NCBI GenBank assembly: GCA_017518255.1
Contig: JAFWVK010000109.1
Coordinates: forward strand, 1-64,000
DNA from: Oscillospiraceae bacterium
GTDB lineage: Bacteria; Bacillota; Clostridia; Oscillospirales; Ruminococcaceae
Direction of reading: 5' to 3'
Length of the DNA stretch: 64,000 nucleotides
The translations under genes and the position numbers were made by a program. The number at the start of each line of letters is the position of its first letter. Position 1 is the stretch's first letter. Below, one piece after another: positions 41,229 through 50,984 of the stretch. The notes below the pieces were generated by a model. It ran no database searches. It saw only the letters and a list, made by a program, of their open reading frames with translations, and was not told the DNA's origin.

Positions 41229-42031
41229 AAGATATTACGCTGGGACAGTATTTCCCGATCAAAAGCGTTGTTCACCGCATGGACGCACGCTTCAAAATCA
41301 TTATCACAATGCTCTTTCTGGTGATGCTCTTCTGGGGACAGCGCCTGACAACGCTTGGCGCGGGTCTGTTTTTCGTGATTGTGGCAACGGCTTGTTCACG
41401 AATTCCGCCGAAAATGATTGTGAAAAGCATCAAGCCGATTGTACCTGTCCTGATTATTACGGGACTGTTCAATCTGTTTCTGCTGGACGGCGGAAAAATT
41501 TACTGGAAATGGCATTTTCTCAAGTTGACTGAGGAAGGCGTTCATACTTCGGCGTTTATGATTGCGAGAATCTGCCTTCTGATCGCAGGAACATCTTTAC
41601 TGACCTATACGACCTCTCCGATTGTGCTGACGGATGCAATCGAATCGCTGCTTTCTCCGCTGAAAAAGCTGAAAATGCCGGTGCATGAGCTGGCAATGAT
41701 GATGACGATTGCGCTGCGGTTTATCCCGACTCTGATCGAGGAAACCGATAAGATTATGTCCGCACAGAAGGCGCGCGGCGCCGATCTGGAAAGCGGGGGA
41801 CTGATTCAGCGGACAAAAGCGCTGACACCGATTCTGATTCCGCTGTTTGTTTCCGCATTCCGCAGGGCTGAGGAGCTTGCGCTGGCAATGGAATGCCGCT
41901 GCTATCACGGCGGAGAGGGCAGAACGCGTCTGCGTGTTCTGAAAAGCGGCCTGCGGGATTATCTCGCACTTGCCTTTACGCTGCTTTTGTTTGCAACGGT
42001 GATTCTCTGCCGTATCTATGTGAGATTCTGA
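41222..42031 (+). CDS. ecfT: ECF transporter transmembrane subunit EcfT
   Basis: A 269-residue membrane subunit linking ATPases to S components. About five helices and the coupling helix motif 'QKARGADLE' near residue 185 are visible, as is 'ALAMECRCY' towards the end. ATG 41222 follows GGAAGGGAG and overlaps the ecfA2 stop. The S component at 27,556 is a likely client. Confidence 0.92.
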   Translation: MLKDITLGQYFPIKSVVHRMDARFKIIITMLFLVMLFWGQRLTTLGAGLFFVIVATACSRIPPKMIVKSIKPIVPVLIITGLFNLFLLDGGKIYWKWHFLKLTEEGVHTSAFMIARICLLIAGTSLLTYTTSPIVLTDAIESLLSPLKKLKMPVHELAMMMTIALRFIPTLIEETDKIMSAQKARGADLESGGLIQRTKALTPILIPLFVSAFRRAEELALAMECRCYHGGEGRTRLRVLKSGLRDYLALAFTLLLFATVILCRIYVRF

Positions 42032-42032
42032 G

Positions 42033-44633
42033 ATGAAAAAGAAAAACTGTATCTATCATTTTCTGTGTTTTCTGGTGCCGTGTATCGGAATGCTGATTTT
42101 ATTCGCGGCAGGCGGGCGATATCCGTTCGGCAGCGATACCGCACTGGAATCGGATGCCGCAATTCAGTATTATCCGTTTACGCTTCTGCTTTGGAATGTC
42201 GTGCATTCCGGGCAAAGCCTGCTTTATACATGGCGTGGCGGACTTGGCATCAATCTCTGGAGTACGGGCGCCTATTACTGCTCAAATCTGTGGAGTATCG
42301 TCTGTGTCTTTTTACCGCAGTCGGTGATTCCGCTGTTTCTGACATGTTCAATCTGTTTTCGGATCGGTCTTGCGGGATTGTTTTTCTCTGTTCTGCTTCG
42401 GACAGTCCGGCGGGAGCTTGATCTGACCGCAGTTGTTTTTTCCGTGCTTTATGCGCTGAATATGTGGTATCTGGTCAATTTCTATCAGTTGATCTGGCTG
42501 GATACGGTCGCGCTGACACCGCTTGTGCTGGCAGGATTGATTCCTCTTGTACGGGACGGAAGACCTGGGCTTTATACCGCCGCACTGTTTTGTTCTTTGA
42601 TTTTTAATCCGTATATGTGCTATATGACCTGTCTGATGACCGGACTATGCTGGGTCGGGCTGCTGATTGTTCTGAAAAAGAAGCGCGGCAGCCTGCTTCG
42701 GGAGACGGGCAGATTTTTCGGCTCTTCTCTGCTTGCTGCGGGAATGGGTGCGGTTCTGCTGATCCCGACGGCATGTTCGCTTTTTGCGTACAGTGCGCCC
42801 GGCGACGGTTTTCCGTCACTGAGACAGACAGAGTTTCCGCTCGGTGCCGGAATCGGCAGACTGGCAAGCTTTACGTTTCCCTATCTGCATATCGGAATGC
42901 CGAATCTTTCAGGCAGTATGCTCGGCGTCTTTCTCCTTTTCGGATATCTGACAGAGCGCAGGATATCACTCCGTGAGCGGATTGTAACGGGCAGTATCTT
43001 TGCATTTCTGATGCTGAGCCTCTGGTATACGCCGCTGAACTATATATGGCACGGCTTCCACACGCCGCACGGCTTTATTCACCGCTTTGCGCATCTTGTT
43101 CCGCTGGTTTTGCTGTTTATGGGCTGGCGGTATACAACTTCTTCCGACCCGGAATCCGGAAAAAAAGGGCAGCTTCTGCGTATGATTCCGATGCTCGGTT
43201 TCAGCGCGGCAGTGATGTTTTTCTCACAGGTTTATCAGACAACGGATATCCCGCTGGTTTGTCTGATTCTGATTGTTCTGTATTGCAGTACATATCTGCT
43301 TCGGATAATTGCGCCGAAAAAGCAAGCCGCATTTTTTGCGCTGCTGCTGGCTGCTGCTGCCGGAGAAACGGCGCTGAATGCCTTTCTGACAGCCGGAACG
43401 GCAGCACGGCAGTTCCGTGCGGACGATCTGAAACCGGATGCAGGAATGCAGCAGGCGGCGGATGCCGTCAAAGCGGATGCGCAGGCGCAGGATTATTCCG
43501 TATACAGGACGGCAATGTATCCGTTTCGCAGCTATAATCCGGAGCTGCTTTATGATATGCCTTACGGCGGCAGTTATTACAGTTCGCTGATTCCGGATCA
43601 ATTGTGTGTCTTTTGCAGCAGACTCGGAATGGATTCCGGTTCCGGACTGAACTATTATTTTTATCAGGAGCTTCCGCCGGTGTCTATGTTGCTGACCGGA
43701 CTGCAATATGTTGTAATGCCGAATGCAAAGCTGCCGGATGCTTTGTACCGGCAGCTCGGCGATACATATGCCTATGCGTTCCGCTGCCGGGCGCTGACCG
43801 GATTCTGTATTCCGGAGGATGCCGGAAAAATGCCGGATGACAGCGATAAAATTGCCGTTCAGCAGAAGCTTTTTGAAGCGGTAACCGGATGCGCAGAGCC
43901 GCTGTATCTCCATGTGCCGGCAGCAGTTACATCAGAACAGGGGGCGCAGATAACAGAAGCCGAAAGCGGCATCTGGCACTGTTCCGCCGCTGATGAACGC
44001 GATCATCTGACATTTACCTATACGCCCGATTCAGACGGCTGGTATGTCTATTTTCTGGATATGGATGCTGAAATGGCTGAAGCCGTCAGGCAATATGAAA
44101 TTCAGGTTGACGGAAAGACTGCTGCTTCCGATCAATACTGGATGGGCGGCTGCTATACTCTTTCGCCGTTTGTGACACAGATCGGTGCGGTAAAAGCAGG
44201 TCAGACCGTCACGGTATCATTCACGGTGAATGCACACGAACAGGGCAGTCTCCGACTGTATATCGCAAAGCAGAATGATGCAGCCTTTGAAAAAGGATAT
44301 CAGCAGCTCATGCAGAACGCTTTTTCGGAAGATTCCCGCTCCGATACGGAGATTACCGGACATGTGACGGCTGAGGGAAAACGGCTGCTGTATCTGAATA
44401 TTCCCTATGACAGCGGCTGGACAGCATATGTTGACGGGAAAAAAGCTGAAACCTGCCGCGTGATGGATGCGATGCTCGGGATTCCGCTGGAAAGCGGAAA
44501 GCATGAGATCCGGCTTCGCTTTCTTCCGCGCGGCCTGATTGCCGGATGCATCATCAGCACAGGTTCTTTCCTGACGGCTGTTCTGCTCGGTATCCGGCGC
44601 AGACGGATCCGGAAAACGAAACAAAGGGGCTGA
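42033..44633 (+). CDS. YfhO-family membrane protein
   Basis: An 866-residue protein with about a dozen N-terminal helices and a soluble extracellular C-terminal domain of ~400 residues flanked by a last helix (~835-855). The region 'GSDTALESDAAIQYYPF' near the start and 'LLYTWRGGLGINLW' are the YfhO hallmarks; the fold is GT-C glycosyltransferase-like. B. subtilis YfhO glycosylates lipoteichoic acid. It starts 1 base after ecfT with only a weak ribosome site, so translational coupling is likely. It separates the usual neighbours ecfT and truA. Confidence 0.88.
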   Translation: MKKKNCIYHFLCFLVPCIGMLILFAAGGRYPFGSDTALESDAAIQYYPFTLLLWNVVHSGQSLLYTWRGGLGINLWSTGAYYCSNLWSIVCVFLPQSVIPLFLTCSICFRIGLAGLFFSVLLRTVRRELDLTAVVFSVLYALNMWYLVNFYQLIWLDTVALTPLVLAGLIPLVRDGRPGLYTAALFCSLIFNPYMCYMTCLMTGLCWVGLLIVLKKKRGSLLRETGRFFGSSLLAAGMGAVLLIPTACSLFAYSAPGDGFPSLRQTEFPLGAGIGRLASFTFPYLHIGMPNLSGSMLGVFLLFGYLTERRISLRERIVTGSIFAFLMLSLWYTPLNYIWHGFHTPHGFIHRFAHLVPLVLLFMGWRYTTSSDPESGKKGQLLRMIPMLGFSAAVMFFSQVYQTTDIPLVCLILIVLYCSTYLLRIIAPKKQAAFFALLLAAAAGETALNAFLTAGTAARQFRADDLKPDAGMQQAADAVKADAQAQDYSVYRTAMYPFRSYNPELLYDMPYGGSYYSSLIPDQLCVFCSRLGMDSGSGLNYYFYQELPPVSMLLTGLQYVVMPNAKLPDALYRQLGDTYAYAFRCRALTGFCIPEDAGKMPDDSDKIAVQQKLFEAVTGCAEPLYLHVPAAVTSEQGAQITEAESGIWHCSAADERDHLTFTYTPDSDGWYVYFLDMDAEMAEAVRQYEIQVDGKTAASDQYWMGGCYTLSPFVTQIGAVKAGQTVTVSFTVNAHEQGSLRLYIAKQNDAAFEKGYQQLMQNAFSEDSRSDTEITGHVTAEGKRLLYLNIPYDSGWTAYVDGKKAETCRVMDAMLGIPLESGKHEIRLRFLPRGLIAGCIISTGSFLTAVLLGIRRRRIRKTKQRG

Positions 44634-44637
44634 TTCC

Positions 44638-45417
44638 TTGCGAACCATTAAAATGCGCATTGCCTACCGCGGAACCCGTTATCACGGATTTCAGAGGCAG
44701 CCGAATGCGGTGACGGTACAGGGTGAGCTGGAAAAACAGCTTTCCCGCGTATTGAACGGCATCACAACGGTTTACGGGTGTTCCCGCACGGATACGGGCG
44801 TTCATGCAAATGAATTTGTCCTGCATTTTTATACCGAGCGTGAAATTCGCTGTAAAAATCTTGTCCGGGCAATGAACGGTTATCTGCCGGAAGATATTTC
44901 CGTGCTTTCTGCGGAAGATACCGATCCTGAGTTTCATGCACGGTTTGAATGCCGCGGAAAAGAATATCTGTATCGGATTCACTGCCACGAGAGCAAAAAT
45001 CCTTTTTTATCCGATCTGGCATATCATTACAGACGGAGGCTGGATTTGGATAAGATCCGTGCAGCGGCGCAGGCAGTTGTCGGAACGCATGATTTCCACA
45101 GCTTCTGTGCGCAGGCAATGCCGGAAACAGACTGTGTCCGGACAATATACGGAACGGAAATCCGGTGCAGCGGAGCCGATGTTCGGATTTATATCCGCGG
45201 AAACGGATTTCTATACAATATGGTTCGTATTTTTGTCGGAACGCTTCTGGATATCAATGAAGGCGTATTTCCGGCTGATGCCATGCCGGAGATTCTTGCA
45301 GCGAAAAACAGACTTGCTGCCGGCAGAACGGCAATGGCGCACGGACTTTATCTGAACAGGGTCTTTTATACAGACGCGGTGATGACGGAATCTGATTCAC
45401 CGAATCATGAGATTTGA
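44638..45417 (+). CDS. truA: tRNA pseudouridine(38-40) synthase TruA
   Basis: A 259-residue enzyme that isomerises uridines 38-40 in the anticodon arm. The catalytic Asp lies in 'GCSRTDTGVHA' near residue 52, and 'YRGTRYHGFQRQ' and 'GNGFLYNMVRIFVGTLLDI' are standard. TTG 44638 is chosen because AAAGGGG is 8 bases upstream; ATG 44653 is an alternative. It is in the ecf transcript by spacing. Confidence 0.93.
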   Translation: MRTIKMRIAYRGTRYHGFQRQPNAVTVQGELEKQLSRVLNGITTVYGCSRTDTGVHANEFVLHFYTEREIRCKNLVRAMNGYLPEDISVLSAEDTDPEFHARFECRGKEYLYRIHCHESKNPFLSDLAYHYRRRLDLDKIRAAAQAVVGTHDFHSFCAQAMPETDCVRTIYGTEIRCSGADVRIYIRGNGFLYNMVRIFVGTLLDINEGVFPADAMPEILAAKNRLAAGRTAMAHGLYLNRVFYTDAVMTESDSPNHEI

Positions 45418-45429
45418 ACGGAGAAACAA

Positions 45430-46620
45430 ATGGCAAAGAAAGAGCAACAGACAAAAGGCGCAAGAGAGAAAAAAAAGAATATATATGCTATGCGGAATCA
45501 GAGAAAGCGCCGTCGGATTCTGCGCAGATCGGCATTGTTCCTCCTGCTGGTAATGGCGATTCTTGTGTTATACCGCAAGCGGAATTCATGGATGCCGGGT
45601 ATGGATACCATGGGACTCCGGCATCAGGCGCAGCAGCAGGGGCAGCAGGGAAAATTCCCGCTTTATGTTCCGGGCAGTTCCGACTATCAGCTCGGTTCTG
45701 CGGACGGAAAGCTTGTCGTTCTGACGGATTCTTATCTGAATTTTTATCAGACCGGCGGTGATCTGATTTCGGCAAGGCAGCACACATACGGAAATGCAAT
45801 GCTGCAATATGCCGGAGACTACGCGCTGATTTATGAGAACGGCGGAACCCGCTTCCGTCTGGATACGCCTTCAAAGGGGATTTTTGAAAAAAACGTTACG
45901 GATCCGATTATCTTCGGAAGAGTTTCGGATCAGGGAAAGGTCATTCTGGTCACCGGCTCCGGAACCTGCGCATGCAGAATGCTGGTATATAATGCAAAGG
46001 GGCAGCAGCTCTATGACCGGAGCTGTGTCGAGGATTTGAGCGATGTCTGCTTCCGCAAGGACGGCAAGGGCTGCTACGCGGTTTCTGTCTATATGCAGGA
46101 GGGTTCGTTGAAATCTGTCGTTCATTCGTACAGTTTTACCGAGAAGGATGATCTTTGGAGCAGTCAGCCACTTGACATGCTGGCAGTTTCGGTATATAAT
46201 ACCAGTGAGGGGAATCCGTTTGTGCTCGGTGACAGTCAGTGCGTTTTCCTGAATTCGGAGGGGGCTGTGTCGAGCAGTTATGTCTATCCGGATTCTCTGG
46301 TCGGCTGTGTGTTCCGGGACAAGACGGCGGCGCTGCTGCTGTCCAATCAGGAAAAGCGGTCCAATGCCGTGGTAATCCTTGATGGCAATGCCGCATCGCC
46401 CGTTGCGCGCAGTTATGACCGGGAAATCAAAGATATCGGATTCTTCTCTGACGGAACAGTTCTGGTACAGTTCCGTTCCCGGCTGGAGCGCCTTTCGGAG
46501 ACCGGCAGAGTTATGAATGAAAAAGAAATATCAGATAGCTACGAGGGCTTTCGGTCGATCGGTTCTTATCTGTTTTTACACGGATATCAGCATATTGACC
46601 GGATGGAACTCCACTGGTAA
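45430..46620 (+). CDS. DUF5711-like single-pass membrane protein with beta-propeller-like exterior
   Basis: A 396-residue protein: a very basic cytosolic start (KKEQQTKGAREKKKN), a helix near 34-48 and a ~340-residue outer domain of repeated short beta segments ('GKVILVTGSG', 'KGCYAVSVYM', 'DGTVLVQFRSR'), as expected of a WD40-like or YVTN propeller. This is the DUF5711 plan. It sits 12 bases after truA and 57 bases before a CvpA-like gene. Function unknown; perhaps part of an envelope complex. Confidence 0.72.
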   Translation: MAKKEQQTKGAREKKKNIYAMRNQRKRRRILRRSALFLLLVMAILVLYRKRNSWMPGMDTMGLRHQAQQQGQQGKFPLYVPGSSDYQLGSADGKLVVLTDSYLNFYQTGGDLISARQHTYGNAMLQYAGDYALIYENGGTRFRLDTPSKGIFEKNVTDPIIFGRVSDQGKVILVTGSGTCACRMLVYNAKGQQLYDRSCVEDLSDVCFRKDGKGCYAVSVYMQEGSLKSVVHSYSFTEKDDLWSSQPLDMLAVSVYNTSEGNPFVLGDSQCVFLNSEGAVSSSYVYPDSLVGCVFRDKTAALLLSNQEKRSNAVVILDGNAASPVARSYDREIKDIGFFSDGTVLVQFRSRLERLSETGRVMNEKEISDSYEGFRSIGSYLFLHGYQHIDRMELHW

Positions 46621-46677
46621 AGAAAATAGGAAATACAGAACGGGAAGAAAAAAAGGGGAGACACAGGAGGAAAAAGG

Positions 46678-47589
46678 ATGGGAAACCATTTTTGGTGGAT
46701 TTTGGATGTTTGTGTCATCGCAATCATTGTTTATGTGATTCATTCCAATGCAAAGCGCGGTGCAACGAAAGTCCTGATACTCGGAATCGGATATATTTTT
46801 GCATCTCTGGTCGCATCGCTTGTTGCGTCAGCGGGCGCGGAATCAGTCTACGAATCTATTGCACTGAGAAGCAATATTTCATCTGTTGAATCAGTGAATG
46901 AAAAAGTAGATCTTCCCACTGCATTTAAGAAGGCAATTGATAACGAACACTACGGATTAACCTGCGACAGGGATGCGGTTGAAAAAATACTGTATTCCGA
47001 CGATGGGCAGAGCTTTGATGAGGGGCTGTATGATTATGTCTGTTCGCGCATTGATAAACCTGTTTTTCAGAAAACATATTTTCTGAACAGCATCCGGGAT
47101 GCCTTCATCTCAGCATACGGTGAGGCAATGGATAAGAAAATGCCTGCGTATGTCAGAAAGAGCTTTGAAAAAGCTGTTCTTGATGACAGCAATGTGATGC
47201 GGAATATGGTCCGTCTTCTCTATGACCGGAAAAAATCCGCCCGTGAATCGGCAACGGAAATTGAACGGTTGTTTGCCAGAACGCCGACGATAGAGGTTGT
47301 CCGCATGTTTCTCTATCTGATTCTGTTTTCCGTTGTGATGGTGATTGCGGCTGTCATCAGTGCAATTTTGCAGAACAAGCTGTTTTTGAACCTGACAAAA
47401 TCAAAAGAGCGATTGTTCGGCGGAATTCTCGGCATCATGGAAGTTGTCGCGATGCTAGTCATGTTTACGATTTTTGTTCGTCTGATGGTTTTGCTCGGCG
47501 GCGGACATATTTTCTGCTTCAGTGATGAATCCATCAGCAAAACAGTTGTGTTCCATTTCTTATATAACAACCTGCCGACACTGATCTGA
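46678..47589 (+). CDS. CvpA-like membrane protein
   Basis: A 303-residue protein with helices at 5-22 and ~30-45, a long polar middle (~65-205) and two helices near 215-240 and 250-275. The start 'WILDVCVIAIIVYVIHSNAKRGATKVLI' resembles CvpA-family colicin V production proteins. Gram-positive members are of unknown role. ATG 46678 follows AGGAGG. It is flanked by the DUF5711-like and ClpE-like genes on the same strand. Confidence 0.68.
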   Translation: MGNHFWWILDVCVIAIIVYVIHSNAKRGATKVLILGIGYIFASLVASLVASAGAESVYESIALRSNISSVESVNEKVDLPTAFKKAIDNEHYGLTCDRDAVEKILYSDDGQSFDEGLYDYVCSRIDKPVFQKTYFLNSIRDAFISAYGEAMDKKMPAYVRKSFEKAVLDDSNVMRNMVRLLYDRKKSARESATEIERLFARTPTIEVVRMFLYLILFSVVMVIAAVISAILQNKLFLNLTKSKERLFGGILGIMEVVAMLVMFTIFVRLMVLLGGGHIFCFSDESISKTVVFHFLYNNLPTLI

Positions 47590-47645
47590 GCAGTGCCGGG
47601 CGAGATTCAGTCAGGCGGAATCCCCGCCGGAAGGGAAATACATAC

Positions 47646-49982
47646 ATGGTATTATGCAGCAATTGTAAGAAACGTCCTGCTGTTGTCTTTATTACTTCGA
47701 TGCACGGGTCGGAAAAGAAGAATGAAGGATTCTGTCTTGTCTGTGCAAAAAAACTGAATATTCCGCAGGTAGCCGAATACATGGAGCATCTCGGTATTTC
47801 GGATGATGACGTTGAGGCAATCAGTGATCAGATGATGGATATTATGGATGACGATAATTTTGAAATGGGCGGCGCAAGCACACTTCCCGGTTTTATTCAG
47901 CGCCTTTTTACCGATCATCCTGTCAATGAAAAAGAGGTTCCTCCGGAACAGCAGGATGAACCTGTGAAAAGCAAGCCTGCTCCGAAGCGAAACGAAAAGC
48001 CGCAGGAGTCTGCACCGAAAGACCGTAAGAAGAAGCGTGACGTTCAGAAAGAATCCAAGTATCTCGGCAGCTACTGCACAAACCTGAGTAAAAAAGCGGA
48101 GGACGGACAAATGGACGGCGTAATCGGCAGAGATGCCGAAATTGCCCGTGTCATTCAGATTCTGTCCCGCAGACAGAAAAATAACCCCTGCCTGATCGGT
48201 GAACCGGGTGTCGGCAAAACCGCAGTCGCAGAGGGAATTGCGCAGCGGATTGCCTCCGGTGATGTGCCGTTTCATCTCAAGGATAAAAGGCTTTATCTGC
48301 TTGATATGACAGCACTTGTTGCGGGAACGCAGTTCCGGGGACAGTTTGAAAGCCGCGTCAAGGGGCTGATCGAAGAGGTCAAGGAGCAGGGGAATGTCAT
48401 CCTGTTTATTGATGAGATTCACAGCCTTGTCGGTGCAGGCGATTCCGAAGGCTCAATGAATGCCGCGAATATTCTGAAACCGGCGCTTTCCCGCGGTGAG
48501 GTTCAGGTCATCGGCGCAACGACATTTACGGAGTACCGGAAGTATATTGAAAAAGACGGTGCTCTGGAACGCCGCTTTCAGCCCGTGAAGATTGATGAAC
48601 CGACAATTGACGATACTGTTGAAATTTTAAAGGGCGTTGCAAAGTATTATGAGTCTTTTCACCGCGTCAGTATTTCACCGGCAATGCTTCGCCTTTGTGC
48701 TGTTCTGTCCGAACGCTATATTACAGACCGTTTTCTGCCCGATAAGGCAATTGATCTGCTGGACGAAAGCTGCGCATATGTCAGTATCCGGCATCCGGAA
48801 CTGAATGAGCTGGAGCAGCTTGAAACACAGATTGCCGAACGGGAAGAGGAAATTGAGGATATCGAATCCGATCAGAATCCGGATTACCAGCGGCTTCAGG
48901 AACGGAAAGGCGATCTGATCCGAATGAAAGCAAGAAAGCAGGAGCTGACGGAGCATCCGGTTTCCGTTTCTGTGACAGCAGGCGATCTTGCACATGTCAT
49001 CGAAATCTGGACAGGAATTCCTGCGAATAAAATCGAAGAGACCGAATATGCAAAGCTGCGTGATCTCGAATCGCATTTGAAAGAACATATCATCGGACAG
49101 GACGAAGCAATTCAGTCGCTTGCCCGCGCAATCAAGCGCAGCCGTGTTCAAATGACTGCACGGCGCAGACCGACATCCTTTATTTTCGTCGGTCCGACCG
49201 GTGTCGGAAAAACAGAACTTGTGAAGGTTCTGTCAAATGAGATGTTCGATTCGACTGAGCCGCTGATTCGCCTCGATATGACGGAATATATGGAAAAGCA
49301 CGCTGTTTCCAGAATGATCGGCTCGCCGCCCGGATATGTCGGATATGACGAAGCCGGTCAGCTTACGGAAAAGGTGCGCCGCCGTCCGTATTCTGTCATT
49401 CTGTTCGACGAAATTGAAAAAGCGCATCCGGATGTCATGAATTTGCTGCTTCAGATTCTGGATGAAGGAAGAATTGATGATGCACAGGGCAGAAATGTCA
49501 ATTTTGAAAACACTGTCATCATTATGACCTCCAATGCCGGCAGTACCGACAAAACGACCGGTGTCGGTTTTAACCGGACAGAGGAAGAAATCTCCAAGGA
49601 TAAAGCGCTGAAAGCACTGAAGGATTTCCTGCGTCCGGAGTTTGTCGGCAGAGTGGATGAAATAATCGTTTTCAAGCCGCTGAGCAAAGAAAACTATGCC
49701 GAAATTGCCGGACTGATGCTGAAAGAAACTGCTGCTGCACTGGCAGAACGCGGTATTACACTGGACTGGGACGATGCTGCACTGAAAATTGCAGCGGAAA
49801 AATCCCACGGACACCGCTACGGTGCGCGTGATATCCGCCGTGTCCTGCGGGATGAAGTGGAGGATCCGATCGCCGCATTGATTATTGATGCTGAGAAAGA
49901 GGTCAGTGAAATCCATATTCGCGGTACAGAGGACGGAATCCGGATCGTCGAAGGTTCACCGGATCAGGATGCGGAGCAGTAA
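47646..49982 (+). CDS. ClpE-like AAA+ ATPase with N-terminal zinc finger
   Basis: A 778-residue Hsp100 unfoldase. Instead of Clp N-repeats it begins with a treble-clef zinc site, Cys4/Cys7 and Cys30/Cys33, as in ClpE. A charged linker (~95-135) leads to AAA-1 (Walker A GEPGVGKT 185-192, 'LFIDEIH'), a coiled-coil M/UVR-like segment (~385-435) and AAA-2 (GPTGVGKT 516-523, '[11 protein letters not shown]'). The 'GVGF' loop near 640 should dock ClpP. ATG 47646 follows GGAAGGGA. ClpE is a heat or misfolding-induced partner in Bacilli. Confidence 0.88.
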   Translation: MVLCSNCKKRPAVVFITSMHGSEKKNEGFCLVCAKKLNIPQVAEYMEHLGISDDDVEAISDQMMDIMDDDNFEMGGASTLPGFIQRLFTDHPVNEKEVPPEQQDEPVKSKPAPKRNEKPQESAPKDRKKKRDVQKESKYLGSYCTNLSKKAEDGQMDGVIGRDAEIARVIQILSRRQKNNPCLIGEPGVGKTAVAEGIAQRIASGDVPFHLKDKRLYLLDMTALVAGTQFRGQFESRVKGLIEEVKEQGNVILFIDEIHSLVGAGDSEGSMNAANILKPALSRGEVQVIGATTFTEYRKYIEKDGALERRFQPVKIDEPTIDDTVEILKGVAKYYESFHRVSISPAMLRLCAVLSERYITDRFLPDKAIDLLDESCAYVSIRHPELNELEQLETQIAEREEEIEDIESDQNPDYQRLQERKGDLIRMKARKQELTEHPVSVSVTAGDLAHVIEIWTGIPANKIEETEYAKLRDLESHLKEHIIGQDEAIQSLARAIKRSRVQMTARRRPTSFIFVGPTGVGKTELVKVLSNEMFDSTEPLIRLDMTEYMEKHAVSRMIGSPPGYVGYDEAGQLTEKVRRRPYSVILFDEIEKAHPDVMNLLLQILDEGRIDDAQGRNVNFENTVIIMTSNAGSTDKTTGVGFNRTEEEISKDKALKALKDFLRPEFVGRVDEIIVFKPLSKENYAEIAGLMLKETAAALAERGITLDWDDAALKIAAEKSHGHRYGARDIRRVLRDEVEDPIAALIIDAEKEVSEIHIRGTEDGIRIVEGSPDQDAEQ

Positions 49983-50001
49983 TTATTGAGCGACAGCAAA
50001 A

Positions 50002-50034
50002 AACGGCTGACCGTAAATTTTACGGTCAGCCGTT
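50002..50034. terminator. Bidirectional terminator between the ClpE-like and GlsB-like genes
   Basis: A 16-bp near-perfect stem AACGGCTGACCGTAAA/TTTTACGGTCAGCCGTT, with T runs on both strands (GCTTTT rightwards, TTTTTTGCT leftwards). It separates two convergent genes. Confidence 0.88.
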
Positions 50035-50059
50035 GCTTTTATGCAGTTGTTTCAGGCGG

Positions 50060-50299
50060 TTATTTCAGCAATCCTATCAGATAAATCACAAGGCAGGAGC
50101 CGACAATAGCAAGAATAATACCGGAAATCCAGCCGCCGCCGATACCGATGATGCTGCCGATCCAGCCGCCGACTGCACCGCCGACAATTCCGAGAACGGC
50201 ATTTACGATAAAGCCTTTGCTTTCTTTTTCCATAATCTTTCCGGCAATAGAGCCTACGATCGCGCCGACAATAATACTAACAAGCAGTTTGATGATCAT
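50060..50299 (-). CDS. GlsB/YeaQ/YmgE-family stress membrane protein
   Basis: A 79-residue protein with three hydrophobic, Gly-rich segments ('VSIIVGAIVGSIAGKIM', 'VLGIVGGAVGGWIGSIIG', 'SGIILAIVGSCLVIYLIG'), the standard transglycosylase-associated (GlsB) family layout. These proteins are induced in stress, their function is unsettled. ATG 50299 follows GGAGGT. It has its own promoter and shares a terminator with the ClpE-like gene. Confidence 0.88.
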   Translation of the reverse strand: MIIKLLVSIIVGAIVGSIAGKIMEKESKGFIVNAVLGIVGGAVGGWIGSIIGIGGGWISGIILAIVGSCLVIYLIGLLK

Positions 50300-50349
50300 A
50301 TTCGTTACCTCCGTACTGATTTGGGTTTCATGCTTATGAATCTGAAAGT

Positions 50350-50378
50350 ATTATAACATATGACTGAAAAAAAAGCAA
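50350..50378 (-). promoter_or_regulatory. Promoter of the GlsB-like gene
   Basis: On the minus strand, TTGCTT (50373-50378), a 17-bp spacer and an extended -10 TGTTATAAT ending at 50350. Confidence 0.8.
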
Positions 50379-50418
50379 TAGAATTCTAAAAAAATATTTC
50401 CGCATTTGTCTGCTTCCT

Positions 50419-50756
50419 TCACTTTATGTTTTTGCTGTTCTTGTCTTTGCCGATGAATACCTGAACCCACCGGCCTTCGGACGGATTTTTTGCTTTTGCC
50501 ATAGGATACTCTTTTTTGGTGCGCTGAACGGAACAATTCTCGAAAACTGTGCCCGGACCGGATAAGAAATATCCGCCGTCTTCCGGAAATACTCGCGTAC
50601 CTTTTCCTCACTCATCCATTCCACCAGACCGAAATTGTCGATGTTGTACGGATCATCGCATGTGCCGGAACCGCCGTTTGATGTAAGCAGCCGCGATATG
50701 TGAGGACAATTGCACCGGCTGCTTGAAAATATGTTGAATATATCTATGCATAGCAA
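50419..50756 (-). pseudogene. Possible remnants of small coding sequences
   Basis: On the minus strand, natural-looking protein text appears in two frames: 'MSEEKVREYFRKTADI' with 'YPVRAQFSRIVPF' (start ATG 50615, open to 50424), and a 27-codon frame at 50502-50419 starting 'MAKAKNPSEGRWVQVFIG' with an A-rich leader. Neither is a family I recognise. Overlap in different frames and a lack of clear signals suggest remnants, though the 27-residue frame could be a real small protein. A 9-bp inverted repeat (AAGCAGCCG/CGGCTGCTT) lies at 50685-50724. Confidence 0.3.
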
Positions 50757-50785
50757 CGGTTTTATATTAAATGATTGCGTTTGCC

Positions 50786-50814
50786 TTGTCTAACTAATAA
50801 AAAAATGTTATAAT
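50786..50814 (+). promoter_or_regulatory. Promoter of the GH5 cellulase gene
   Basis: TTGTCT (50786-50791), a 17-bp spacer and an extended -10 TGTTATAAT (50806-50814). This implies a leader of about 165 bases, which holds a partial inverted repeat near 50875-50910 but no known riboswitch. Confidence 0.75.
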
Positions 50815-50984
50815 AATAAATAGATACCCCATTCTGTTTTTAGATTCGCAATGAGAGAAAGGAACTTTTTCGGATCAGTCCGGATCATCCGAACAGAGAC
50901 ACAGCCGGACTGATGCGCATGACACGGTGATTGGCGCATTGTAAAATGCGTAAATTGAAATATTTTTATGAGGGGGCAAACTTT

